A DNA stretch of 18,038 bases from positions 1 to 18,038 of the forward strand of contig JBHIBA010000067.1 of the NCBI GenBank assembly GCA_046758845.1, given 5' to 3'. Positions 1 through 7,286 of the stretch are shown in pieces. The position numbers and the translations under genes are program-made. Below the pieces are notes generated by a model. It was not told the origin of the DNA and made no database searches. It saw nothing but the letters and a program-made list of their open reading frames with translations. This DNA comes from JBHIBA01 sp046758845 (GTDB taxonomy: Bacteria > UBA8248 > JACPRG01 > G963555815). The first letter of the stretch is position 1. Each line of letters begins with the position of its first letter.

Positions 1-317
1 TTAGTAATGTATGGCGTGAGCCTCAGGTTGGAGGCAAAGAGCGAATAAATGGCTTGCGAGAACGAATGCAATGGAAGTATCGGAGTCTTCATGGGAGTCA
101 GAAGCCACTTCGATTGATTGACATTTGTATTCGATGCTCAACCGATCCGGGTGATGTCGTTTGGGAACCTTTTGGCGGTTTATGTCCCGCGGCTATATCT
201 GCCCACAGACTCGGACGAGCCTCGGTCAGCGCTGAGATCGTGCCTGAATTTTATATCGCAGCCAGAGAGAGATTAGCCACCTATGATCGACAAACAGTCA
301 TCCCCGGAACGGATTGA
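1..317 (+). CDS. DNA adenine/cytosine-N4 methyltransferase, C-terminal part (5' end outside window)
   Basis: The reading frame is open from base 3, so this is the 3' end of a longer gene entering from the left; a TTG at 54 is unlikely to be the real start. The visible 104 residues contain, in order, a motif X-like segment (HGSQKPLRLID, compare HPTQKP of the family) followed by a motif I-like SAM-binding segment (DVVWEPFGGLCPAA, compare DPFxGSGTT). The order X then I at the C-terminus, with the catalytic motif IV presumably upstream, is that of beta-class amino-methyltransferases (m6A or m4C). The gene overlaps the following endonuclease gene by 35 bases, which argues for a co-transcribed type II restriction-modification pair in which it protects host DNA. 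Which base is methylated and the recognition sequence cannot be read from this fragment. The local base composition is clearly more AT-rich than the metabolic genes to the right, suggesting transfer. Confidence 0.82.
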   Translation, partial: SNVWREPQVGGKERINGLRERMQWKYRSLHGSQKPLRLIDICIRCSTDPGDVVWEPFGGLCPAAISAHRLGRASVSAEIVPEFYIAARERLATYDRQTVIPGTD

Positions 318-1059
318 GCCGGCGGACTGGGAGCATTATGAGCTTTGGAAAAAGGTCAAGGAAGCGATCCTTGCGTTGCCTGGCCACTTCAAATCGGTCA
401 CGAATATCGAGGGTATGCTGGCGACTGACATTTTCACACTGAATGCCGCGCTTGGGGCGACGATTGAGGAGCAAGTAGTAGCGACACTTAACCAGCTTCG
501 TCCAGTTTGGGATCCCGATCGGCGATATCAGGCATACAGCTTTGTAAGGCAACCTCAGACCTTTCCGGACGTACTGCTTAGGAAGAAAACGGATGGGGAA
601 GAAATTCTTCTGGGAGTCGAACTGAAAGGATGGTACATTTTGGCGAAAGAGGGAATGCCCAACTTTAGGTTTACCGTCAGCGCCGAGGCTTGTAATCCGT
701 GGGATCTCATCGTGGTAGTCCCATGGGTTTTATCGAATGTTCTGTCTGGGTCACCTGAAGTTCATCCCGTATTCATTGATTTGGCCCGTTTCGCGGCTGA
801 GCAAAGAAATTACTACTGGAAGTACGAGCGGGAAACACAGGAAGATAGGGGGATAGAATTTGCCAAAGGTGTTGGGCCATATCCAGCTAAGGCTGACAAG
901 ATATCCGATAGACCCAAGTCCGATCGAGGGGGAAATTTCGGCCGGTTAGCTAGATATGGAATTATGAGCGAATATGTCAAACAGACCATGCTGGCGCGGA
1001 TAAGGGGTATCTCCGCCCGGGAGTGGTTGGCCTTCTTCCGAAAGCATGCAAAGGAGTAG
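283..1059 (+). CDS. Probable type II restriction endonuclease, PD-(D/E)XK fold
   Basis: This 258-residue protein starts inside the 3' end of the methyltransferase gene (35-base overlap). The central part shows a PD-(D/E)XK nuclease core: FPD at residues 94-96, a hairpin-like spacer, then GVELKG with E113 and K115, so the pattern is PD-x16-ExK. It is followed by a conserved-looking block with NPWDLIVVVPW (138-148), SGSPEV (155-160) and AAEQRNYYW (171-179). No helicase or ATPase motifs are present and no signal peptide is seen, as expected of a cytoplasmic simple type II enzyme. The start at 283 is the first ATG of the frame. Its function is inferred from the nuclease core plus tight coupling to a DNA methyltransferase; I do not recognise the specificity. 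Codon use is AT-richer than that of the downstream chromosomal genes. An uncharacterised partner protein of the methyltransferase remains possible but less likely. Confidence 0.72.
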   Translation: MIDKQSSPERIEPADWEHYELWKKVKEAILALPGHFKSVTNIEGMLATDIFTLNAALGATIEEQVVATLNQLRPVWDPDRRYQAYSFVRQPQTFPDVLLRKKTDGEEILLGVELKGWYILAKEGMPNFRFTVSAEACNPWDLIVVVPWVLSNVLSGSPEVHPVFIDLARFAAEQRNYYWKYERETQEDRGIEFAKGVGPYPAKADKISDRPKSDRGGNFGRLARYGIMSEYVKQTMLARIRGISAREWLAFFRKHAKE

Positions 1060-1149
1060 TATTGGGCCAGTACTCCAAGCGCAACTTCTCGATCATGCGC
1101 TCGCGGTGGCGTAGGAGAGGATTGATTTTCTTCATGGGAAGGCTAGAAA

Positions 1150-2142
1150 ATGATCGTTGACGTTCACAACCACTATATCGGGGAGGCGGCCAAGAAATTC
1201 CTCCTCAAGGAGGGCAAGGGCCAGGGGATTAACGCTTCGGAGGACGCCGAAGGCAACCTGTTCATCGATTTCGGTTTCCGCAAGCTTCTGGCGGGGCGGG
1301 AGTTCTTTGACCCAGAGGTCCGGCTGGAGACGATGAAAAAATGGGGCATCGACGCCCAGCTCGTCACCTACTCCGCCTCCCACTTCTTTTATGATAAGGA
1401 TGCGGGATTTGGAGCCGAGTACCTGGCCACAGCCAACGAGGACATCGCAAACCTCGCCCGGAAGTACCCGGGGAAGTTCTATCCCACAGCGTCCGTGCCC
1501 CTTCAGGACATGTCGGCCGCCGTCAAGGAGGCCGAGCGGGCGGTCAAGGACCTGAACGCGCGGGCGATCTTCCTGTGCTCCAACGTGGGCGGCCTTCACC
1601 TGGATGACCGGCGCTTTGATCCCCTCTATGAGGCCGCGCAAGGGCTGGGAGTCCCCTTGAACGTCCATCCTGCTACGCCGGTCTCCCGCCACGGCATGGA
1701 CGGCTATCACCTCTTCAACATCTGCGGGTTCATGTTCGACCAGACGCTGAACCTCGCGCGGATGGTCCTGAGCGGGGTCTTCGAGCGCTTTCCCCGCCTC
1801 CAGGCGTTCTTCACGCACGCCGGCGGGACGGCGCCCTTTCTACGGGGACGCTGGGACCATGCCTACCAGGCGCGGGAGGACGCCCGCGCGGGTATCCCGA
1901 AGCCGCCCAGCGCTTATCATCCGCAGATCTGGCTCGGCACGATGGTGTTCTACCCGCCGACGCTGGAGTTCGTGATCCGCTCTGCGGGGGTGGACCGCGT
2001 CTGCCTGGGAAGCGACTACCCCTACGACATGGCGGACCCCGACCCGGTCGGAACGGTCCGCAAGGTGGGCTCGCTGTCCGACGCCGAGGTCAACGCGGTT
2101 TTGGGTGGAAACGCAAACGTCCTTTTCGGGCTCGAATCCTGA
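1150..2142 (+). CDS. Amidohydrolase family 2 protein, ACMSD-like decarboxylase/hydrolase
   Basis: The 330-residue protein has the full set of metal and catalytic ligands of the Amidohydro_2 (ACMSD/gamma-resorcylate decarboxylase) group: HxH at H6 and H8 right after the start (VDVHNH), H173 (NVHPAT), H223 (FTHAGG) and D289 (LGSDYPYD). The last motif, GSDYP followed by D, is typical of the aminocarboxymuconate-semialdehyde decarboxylase branch, which performs metal-dependent non-redox decarboxylation or hydrolysis in the cytoplasm. Length and a TIM-barrel-like spread of motifs agree with the family. The start at 1150 has a GGGAAGG ribosome-binding site 6 bases upstream, and the HxH motif so close to the N-terminus confirms it. 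GC content is high again, unlike the restriction-modification genes before it. No pathway neighbour for tryptophan or 2-nitrobenzoate degradation is visible, so the substrate is unknown. Confidence 0.85.
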   Translation: MIVDVHNHYIGEAAKKFLLKEGKGQGINASEDAEGNLFIDFGFRKLLAGREFFDPEVRLETMKKWGIDAQLVTYSASHFFYDKDAGFGAEYLATANEDIANLARKYPGKFYPTASVPLQDMSAAVKEAERAVKDLNARAIFLCSNVGGLHLDDRRFDPLYEAAQGLGVPLNVHPATPVSRHGMDGYHLFNICGFMFDQTLNLARMVLSGVFERFPRLQAFFTHAGGTAPFLRGRWDHAYQAREDARAGIPKPPSAYHPQIWLGTMVFYPPTLEFVIRSAGVDRVCLGSDYPYDMADPDPVGTVRKVGSLSDAEVNAVLGGNANVLFGLES

Positions 2143-2243
2143 GCCGCAGGGCGCAGCGGTTTAAGGCTGCATGCGGCCCCGCCGAAGGGATTGGTCCGGG
2201 CGGAGAGAGACGGCGCGAAGTCGTTGTCGCCCTGTTCCCTGGT

Positions 2244-3086
2244 TCACGACGAAGGGGGCTTCACTGCCGTGAACTTCACGCTGGCCACCTTGCCTTCCAC
2301 GAGAACACGGTCTTCCTTGCTGGGAGGGGGGGTGATCTCTTTGTCAGGACAACAGGCCATTACCTCCAACTCTTCTGGGGTTAGGTGGTGACGGGCCACA
2401 ATCCGAACCTTGGCAAAGCCCGCTTTGCGCACTGTCCGCCAGTAGTCCTCTTCTGGAATGGCCCCTCCCAAGCATCCCGCCCAAGTGGATTGGAAGCGCT
2501 CTCGTAGCTCGAGATCGACTTTCTCTGTGAGGACAATATCCGAGATGGCGAGCCGCCCACCCGGTCTCAATATCCGAAAGGCTTCCTTGTACACCGCGTC
2601 CTTGTTGGGACAGAGGTTGATGACACAGTTAGATATCAGTGCATCCGCGAAACCGTCAAAGAGCTGTGTCCTCTCCATGTCCGCCAACTGGAATTCGATG
2701 TGTCTTTCTCGCAAGCCCGCCGTAGACACGGCCTGCCTGGCCCGCTCGATCATTTGATGCGCGAAATCTATGCCAACCACCCTCCCAAGCGCCCCGACCT
2801 TGTAAGCAGCCAGAATGACATCGATTCCACCGCCGCATCCGAAATCCACAACGACATCGCCGGGCCGAAGGTTGGCGAAACCCGTAGGATTGCCGCAACC
2901 TCGGGAAAGGTTGAGGGCAAGCTCCGGCAGCAGGGAAAGTTCCCCTTGGCTATACAGCCCCTGTTGAACGCCAGAGCCCGAACTGGGCTGTCTCTTGCTG
3001 GGTCAGCAGGACTCCTTGCGGCCGCCTGTTTCGGCGAATCGGCCGTATCGATGCCTGACCGTTTGCCTGACCTCTTCGATCCTCAT
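2244..3086 (-). CDS. arsM: Arsenite methyltransferase ArsM, probable selenoprotein with in-frame UGA (Sec28)
   Basis: Reading from the ATG at 3086 gives 280 residues with one in-frame TGA at 3005-3003, codon 28, after Cys27 (KESC-U-PSK). Upstream is AAGGAGGG (3101-3094) with 7-base spacing. The fold is a SAM-dependent methyltransferase: Rossmann motif VVDFGCGGGID (79-89), VVGIDFA, then SNCVINL (C154), GGRLAISD and WAGCLGG (C205). With RGCGNPT (C64), the thiol/selenol positions 28, 64, 154 and 205 almost coincide with human AS3MT Cys32, 61, 156 and 206, the residues handling As(III). Relatives usually carry a Cys pair where Cys27-Sec28 lies. The enzyme would methylate arsenite in the cytoplasm using SAM and thiols. 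Starting downstream at Val80 would remove the N-terminal As-binding positions, so a shorter call is probably wrong. The alternative is a single-base nonsense change (TGC to TGA) or a base-call error. It lies 102 bases after the FBP aldolase/phosphatase gene on the same strand. Confidence 0.8.
2970..3005 (-). promoter_or_regulatory. Candidate bacterial SECIS element just after the UGA of arsM
   Basis: On the minus strand, directly after the TGA (3005-3003), the RNA can form an upper stem AGCCC (2989-2985) with GGGCU (2979-2975), closing a 5-base loop AGUUC whose second base is G. The lower stem CCAG (3001-2998) pairs with CUGG (2974-2971), stacked directly on the upper stem on the 3' side and separated by an 8-base bulge on the 5' side. 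The loop G lies 19 bases after the UGA codon. A short upper stem, a small apical loop with G in its first two positions and this distance match what I recall of the bacterial SECIS consensus read by SelB. The pairing is seen in the sequence; its function is inferred. Confidence 0.55.
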
Positions 3087-3093
3087 TTTCTGA

Positions 3094-3101
3094 CCCTCCT
3101 T
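3094..3101 (-). promoter_or_regulatory. Strong ribosome binding site that fixes the arsM start
   Basis: The minus strand reads AAGGAGGG followed by 7 bases and ATG (3086-3084). This near-perfect anti-16S complement would be meaningless if translation began only downstream of the in-frame TGA, so it supports the long, UGA-containing reading of arsM. Confidence 0.8.
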
Positions 3102-3188
3102 CAGCCTTGGGCCGTCTCTTCAGACCAATCCCCGCTCCGTTTCATCCGCGAACGGCCGGCTCGAGGAGTTGACCGGACAGCCCGAACC

Positions 3189-4304
3189 TCACACGGGCGC
3201 CGCCGCCTCTCGGACCTGGAAGCGGTCCTCCAGGGTTTCCAGCCGCTCCATGACGCCCGTGTATTCCAGCTCGTCCATCCCCAGCATGGCCGCGCCGAAA
3301 AAGCCCTGACGGCGGATATCCAACGCCTTTTGGGAGACGTCCTCCCGGATCTTTTCCCAGAAGGGATGGTCGAAGGCGTCGGCCGGCTCGGTCAGGACCC
3401 CTTCGTGGACGCAGAAAGCCAGGGCGCTGACGGCCGGCGGCCCGTCGAAGAAGGACATGGTGCTCCCGCGCTTCACGGGCATCAGCGGCATGGTGTGGCT
3501 TCCGCGCATTCCGCCCGAGACCAGGTGGCCGATGGCATAGGGCGAGAGCATCTCTCCGGTTGCGGGAAAGGCGCCCTGCGCTCTGGCCAACATGACGGGG
3601 TCGTCCTTGCCCGTATAGGTCCCGGCGATGTTGTGCAGGCGGGTGGTGCTGACGACGACAGCGAGTTCACCGTCGGTGCGCGAACGGACGGACTCGACGA
3701 CGTAGCGGGACGTGCCCCGGAGCAGGGTGGCGATGTCATAGAGGTCCTCCGGGGCGTCGAGCTCGATGGTGCGATCGGCCTCCGTATGGGAGACGTCCAG
3801 GATGGTGAAGCGGAACCCCTTGGCCATCTTCGGGCTCAGGATCAGCCCCGGGCACCACATGGGGTCCGCAAACGCCAGGTAGATGGGAAGGTTATACGCT
3901 CCGGGGTCGGTTTTGTCGGCCTGAAAGAAGACGAACGGCTCGTTGGGTCTCTCTATGAAGGTCATCTCGGCGACGGCCGGACCCAGTCCTTTCACGTTCC
4001 CGGAGAAGGCGTCTTTGAGGAGGTCCTGGCCCGCCCCGTAAAGCCCCTGCTCCCGCGCGATCCGTGTCCCTTCCGTGAAAGCATCCCAGCAGAGTCGGTG
4101 GATGTTCTCATCTCCCGTGCCGCGGGTGTGGCTCAGCAGGATGGCAACGTCATCGCCGGTGGCCCCTACGTGAGCATCCACGACCAGAGAAGCCCCTTCA
4201 CGGTCCACGAAATCGCGGATTCCCTGAAGAAGTCTTTCCCCCGGACAGATGTGCCCTCCGATGCTTCCAACATCAGCCTTCAATACGCTAAGTGTCAGTT
4301 CCAT
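3189..4304 (-). CDS. fbp: Fructose-1,6-bisphosphate aldolase/phosphatase (class V FBPase)
   Basis: The 371-residue protein matches the bifunctional FBPA/P family, which condenses triose phosphates and dephosphorylates fructose-1,6-bisphosphate to fructose-6-phosphate, making gluconeogenesis one-directional. Visible hallmarks are the N-terminal KADVGSIGGH (residues 9-18, metal-binding Asp), HVGATGDDVAI (45-55), QADKTDPGAYNLP (128-140), and YTGKDDPVML (230-239), which holds the Schiff-base Lys233 and the catalytic Tyr230 (Lys232 and Tyr229 in Thermoproteus). The ATG at 4304 is chosen over one at 4343 because the family begins near MxLTLSVLKAD and a purine-rich GGAGGGTGGAG stretch lies just upstream. 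Length is normal. This enzyme is typical of archaea and deep-branching or thermophilic/autotrophic bacteria. An FNR-type palindrome sits about 95 bases upstream of the start. arsM follows on the same strand 102 bases later and may share the transcript. Confidence 0.95.
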   Translation of the reverse strand: MELTLSVLKADVGSIGGHICPGERLLQGIRDFVDREGASLVVDAHVGATGDDVAILLSHTRGTGDENIHRLCWDAFTEGTRIAREQGLYGAGQDLLKDAFSGNVKGLGPAVAEMTFIERPNEPFVFFQADKTDPGAYNLPIYLAFADPMWCPGLILSPKMAKGFRFTILDVSHTEADRTIELDAPEDLYDIATLLRGTSRYVVESVRSRTDGELAVVVSTTRLHNIAGTYTGKDDPVMLARAQGAFPATGEMLSPYAIGHLVSGGMRGSHTMPLMPVKRGSTMSFFDGPPAVSALAFCVHEGVLTEPADAFDHPFWEKIREDVSQKALDIRRQGFFGAAMLGMDELEYTGVMERLETLEDRFQVREAAAPV

Positions 4305-4616
4305 TTCTCCACCCTCCCCCTCGAATATGTGCAAAGACAGCACTGTTCGAGGAAATTTCTTAACAATCTTGGCCTTTTTTCACCCTACGACTATGATGTA
4401 GATCACTGGCGGCCTTGAAGGTGGGCGTCGGGGCGCGTGTCTCGCGGTCTGTGGTCACCGGGCGGCCCTTGGAAGATTCATCCGAAGGCCCGTGGAAGGG
4501 CGCTGTGGAGCACTTTTCGTATTGGTTCCAGCAGATGAGGGCCCCTGATTTTCCGTGTCATGGACTCCTGCGTGGTCTGGACCTAGAGGTTGGCCGATTC
4601 CCAACAGAAGGGCGCA
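4305..4616. other. Divergent intergenic region between fbp and the MFS exporter
   Basis: These 312 bases hold no convincing gene; a frame starting near 4415 has no ribosome-binding site and a composition unlike a protein. The fbp-proximal part (about 4320-4410) is distinctly AT-richer than its surroundings, as expected of promoters, and contains a TGAT-N4-ATCA palindrome and a T6 run (4375-4380). I could not assign a convincing -35/-10 pair for either divergent gene. Confidence 0.6.
4393..4406. promoter_or_regulatory. FNR/Dnr-type operator candidate upstream of fbp
   Basis: The stretch contains TGATGTAGATCA (4394-4405), a perfect TGAT-N4-ATCA dyad, the core of the FNR/ANR/Dnr box TTGAT-N4-ATCAA. 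Only the outermost bases deviate. It lies about 95 bases before the fbp start and about 215 before the exporter start, in the AT-rich part of the divergent promoter region. The palindrome is seen; regulation by an oxygen- or NO-responsive CRP/FNR-family factor is inference. Confidence 0.4.
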
Positions 4617-6164
4617 ATGGCCGTGGCCCCGGAGGGGCGCGTTTCGGCCTCTGAGGGGCAACTCGGTGTCTCCCCGGCCCAGGTGAATCTGGTCTTGATG
4701 GGGGTCGCTCTGGGGACGTTCCTTGCAGCCCTGGACATCACCATCATGGGAACGGCCATGCCGACTATCGTGGGCCTGCTCGGCGGCATCCACATCTACA
4801 GTTGGGCGTTCACGGCTTACTTCCTGGCTTCCGTCGTCACGACGCCGATCTTCGGCAAGCTCGCGGACATGTACGGAATCCGACGCCTCTTCCTGGTGTC
4901 CATCGGGATCTTTGTGGCGGCCTCGGCGCTTTGCGGGCTCTCTCAGAACATGCCGCAGCTCATCGTGTTTCGGGCGCTTCAGGGGGTGGGGGGCGGCTCG
5001 CTCATGGCCCTCAGCCTCACGGTCCTCGGCGCCCTCTTCCCCCGGGAAAGGCTGGGCCGCACGATGGGGGTCCTGAACTCCGTCTGGGGAGTCGCCGCCA
5101 TCATGGGGCCCCTGATCGGAGGGGTTTTGGTCACCAAGATCTCCTGGCGGTGGATCTTCTACCTCAACCTGCCGACGGGTGTCGTTTCTGCGGTGTGTGT
5201 CCTCTACGGCCTGGGCAGTGCGGGGAAGGGACGTCAGCGGCGGCGTCCGGATTATTTCGGCGGAGCCACCCTCCTCGGCGGTGTCGTCTCCCTGTTGCTG
5301 GTTGTAGGACATGGGGAGCCCAAGCCGTTCGGGACGCCGGAGGCCCTGCTTCTGGCCGCCAGCGTAGTGCTTCTGGGACTTTTCGTCTGGAACGAATCCC
5401 GGGCCGAGGAGCCCATCCTTCCCCTGGCGTTGTTTCGGATCAAGAACTTCACGGTGGCCAGCATCCTGGGGTTTTTGTCAGGGGCGGGTTTTTTCACGGC
5501 GTTGGTTTTCGTCCCTCTCTTTTATCAGGGCGTCGTTGGCTCGACGGCCATCGGGGCGGGGGCCGTTCTGTTGCCGATGAGCCTGGCGTGGTGCCTCACC
5601 AGCGCGTTTGGCGTGAGTCTTCTGATCGGCAGATGGGGGGAACGGAGGCTGCTCGCCTTGGGTTTCGGTTTTCTGTTCCTTTCCTACTTGATTGACGCAC
5701 AGCTTGGAACTCGGACCCCTTACTGGGTGATCGCGGGCGCCATGTCCATCCTGGGGCTCGGAATGGGTTTTGTCTACACCGTGGTCATCACTCTCGTTCA
5801 GACGAGCGTCCCCAAGGCGCATCTGGGTGTTGTGACTTCCTCCACCTTTCTCTTCCGGCAGTTGGGGGGCTCGATCATGGTGGGGATTATGGGCGGGATC
5901 ATGGGGCGGGGCCTGACTGCCCGTCTGGCCGTGTTGAGCGCCGACCCCGCCCACCGGGCCGTCTCTGAGGCCATCGCCAATCCTCGAGACCTGATGCGCC
6001 CCGAGGTGATGGGGCGGTTTTCGGCGGACAGCGTCGCCGCCCTCAAAGGGGTGTTGGCCGGTTCCCTGTCCCCTGTCTTTTGGATCGGCCTGGGCGTGGT
6101 GGGAATCGGCCTGCTTGTGAGCGTTTGGTATGTCGCGACGCGAGGGGAGACCTCCCGACCTTGA
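4617..6164 (+). CDS. MFS drug/solute exporter, DHA2 (EmrB/QacA) type, about 14 membrane segments
   Basis: The 515-residue protein is an integral inner-membrane proton-driven exporter of the DHA2 group. It shows motif D1-like FLAALDITIMGTAMPTI in the first membrane helix, motif A between helices 2 and 3 (GKLADMYGIRRLFL), the motif B-like RALQGVGGGS, and the antiporter motif C (VWGVAAIMGPLIGG) in helix 5, followed by SWRWIFYLNLP, a classic EmrB-type segment. Further hydrophobic stretches up to the C-terminus fit 14 helices and the family's usual length. The ATG at 4617 is preferred, with GAAGGG about 6 bases upstream, over a TTG at 4590 lacking a usable ribosome-binding site. The stop overlaps the next gene's start by 4 bases, so the SGNH protein is probably co-translated. 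The substrate cannot be told from sequence. Confidence 0.92.
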   Translation: MAVAPEGRVSASEGQLGVSPAQVNLVLMGVALGTFLAALDITIMGTAMPTIVGLLGGIHIYSWAFTAYFLASVVTTPIFGKLADMYGIRRLFLVSIGIFVAASALCGLSQNMPQLIVFRALQGVGGGSLMALSLTVLGALFPRERLGRTMGVLNSVWGVAAIMGPLIGGVLVTKISWRWIFYLNLPTGVVSAVCVLYGLGSAGKGRQRRRPDYFGGATLLGGVVSLLLVVGHGEPKPFGTPEALLLAASVVLLGLFVWNESRAEEPILPLALFRIKNFTVASILGFLSGAGFFTALVFVPLFYQGVVGSTAIGAGAVLLPMSLAWCLTSAFGVSLLIGRWGERRLLALGFGFLFLSYLIDAQLGTRTPYWVIAGAMSILGLGMGFVYTVVITLVQTSVPKAHLGVVTSSTFLFRQLGGSIMVGIMGGIMGRGLTARLAVLSADPAHRAVSEAIANPRDLMRPEVMGRFSADSVAALKGVLAGSLSPVFWIGLGVVGIGLLVSVWYVATRGETSRP

Positions 6165-7273
6165 AGCGGATTGGAAAGAATCTCCTGTTCGCCGCCGTCG
6201 TCCTCCTGGGTTTGTTCGTCCTCGCCGAGGGGGGTCAGAGGGTGCGGCTCGCCTTGGGGAGCCGGCCGGGCCACTGGCTGCTGTACGGGTTCCAGTGGAA
6301 ATCCAAGAAGCGGTCTGCGAACCTCTTGGCCTACGAGGTTCACGAGAGAGGAGGGTATCACGTCCTGAAAGGGGGGATGCGCAAGGTCGAAGACCCGGGC
6401 CCTGACTCGGGCGTCAAGATCAACCGTCTCGGCTTCCGAGGTCCCCAGATCCGGAGGAAGAAGTCGCCCGGCGTCTATCGCATCGTCGCGCTCGGCGGCT
6501 CCTCCACCTTCGGCGCCATGAGTTCCGAGGAAGAGACCTATCCGGCGATTTTGCAGCAGGCGCTTCACCGGCTTTCTCCGGCCGGCTTCGAGGTCATCAA
6601 CGCAGGGATTCCCGGCCTCGCGCCGGCCCATCTCGCCCGTCTGCTCCGCCGGGAGATCATGCCCTTGAAGCCCGACCTCGTGGTCATCATGAGCATGTTC
6701 AACCATTATTTCGTGACGACCGAAGAGGGCTGGCGCCGTCCCCTCATCCGTCTTCGGAAAACGCTTGAGAATCGAAGCGTTCTCTTTCTCACGCTCTCTG
6801 AGAAGATTACGTACTTTACCGACCCGGACTCGCTGCTCGGAAGGCTCTTCGTGCTCTTCGCCGATTACCGGGGTTACCTGGAGGAGATGATCGACACGGC
6901 TCAAAGGGGCGGGAGCAGGGTGTTCTTAATCAAACAGCCCATCCTCCAGAGAGGGGCTCGAGGAAAGAACCTGATCCCCGGCTCCACGGCTCCTGAGCAG
7001 GGGTGGGAGCCCCGCTTCTATCGGAAGGTCCTGCAGTTGGTGGATGAAGTGGCCAAGGCCAAGGACGTGACGGTGGTGGACGCCTCCACGCTGACGGGCG
7101 GGTTCTCCCAGGACCTGTTCCACGACGCCGTTCATCTGACGCCCGAGGGGAACCGGGAATTGGCCAAGGGCGTCCTGCGAGCCATGATGGAGGCGGGGAT
7201 TCTCCGCGAGGCCGAGGCCCACGGGAGGTCCGATGCGCTCCGACTCACGGTGACCGGAGGCCGCAAGGAGTAA
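6161..7273 (+). CDS. Membrane-anchored SGNH/GDSL hydrolase
   Basis: The 370-residue protein begins with a positively charged tip (KRIGKN) and one hydrophobic helix (about 8-23), consistent with a signal anchor placing the rest in the periplasm. The SGNH blocks are recognisable: IVALGGSSTFG (108-118) with the nucleophile Ser, VINAGIPGLAP (146-156) with the block II Gly region, IMSMFNHYF (176-184) in the block III place with Asn181, and the C-terminal HDAVHLTPEGN with Asp322 and His325 of the catalytic dyad. Such enzymes are esterases or acyl transferases, often acting on polysaccharides or lipids; the substrate is unknown. The TTG at 6161 overlaps the exporter's stop (TTGA), with GAGGGGAG upstream, and places the start immediately before the anchor. 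A longer upstream extension would be non-hydrophobic and would lie within the exporter gene. Coupling suggests modification of the exported molecule, which is inference. Confidence 0.8.
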   Translation: MKRIGKNLLFAAVVLLGLFVLAEGGQRVRLALGSRPGHWLLYGFQWKSKKRSANLLAYEVHERGGYHVLKGGMRKVEDPGPDSGVKINRLGFRGPQIRRKKSPGVYRIVALGGSSTFGAMSSEEETYPAILQQALHRLSPAGFEVINAGIPGLAPAHLARLLRREIMPLKPDLVVIMSMFNHYFVTTEEGWRRPLIRLRKTLENRSVLFLTLSEKITYFTDPDSLLGRLFVLFADYRGYLEEMIDTAQRGGSRVFLIKQPILQRGARGKNLIPGSTAPEQGWEPRFYRKVLQLVDEVAKAKDVTVVDASTLTGGFSQDLFHDAVHLTPEGNRELAKGVLRAMMEAGILREAEAHGRSDALRLTVTGGRKE

Positions 7274-7286
7274 CGGGAAGGAACGC

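Noticed and set aside
2129..2145. Hairpin GGCTC / GAGCC at the end of the amidohydrolase gene
   Set aside because: It has only 5 base pairs and no T-run, and it overlaps the stop codon; too weak to call a terminator.
3101..3145. 15-codon minus-strand mini-ORF (KRSGDWSEETAQG) ending on the arsM ribosome-binding site
   Set aside because: It has no ribosome-binding site and no regulatory residue pattern (for example Cys runs); it is most likely chance.
2700..4418. Long plus-strand frame of 572 codons opposite arsM and fbp
   Set aside because: It is the antisense shadow of two well-supported minus-strand genes; the high GC content keeps it open.
4415..4654. 79-residue plus-strand frame before the exporter
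   Set aside because: It has no ribosome-binding site and a noncoding-like composition, and it runs out of frame into the exporter gene.
4455..6904. Long minus-strand frames opposite the exporter and SGNH genes
   Set aside because: The translations are low-complexity, rich in Arg/Pro/Gln/Asp, without any domain; they are shadows of plus-strand genes with clear motifs.
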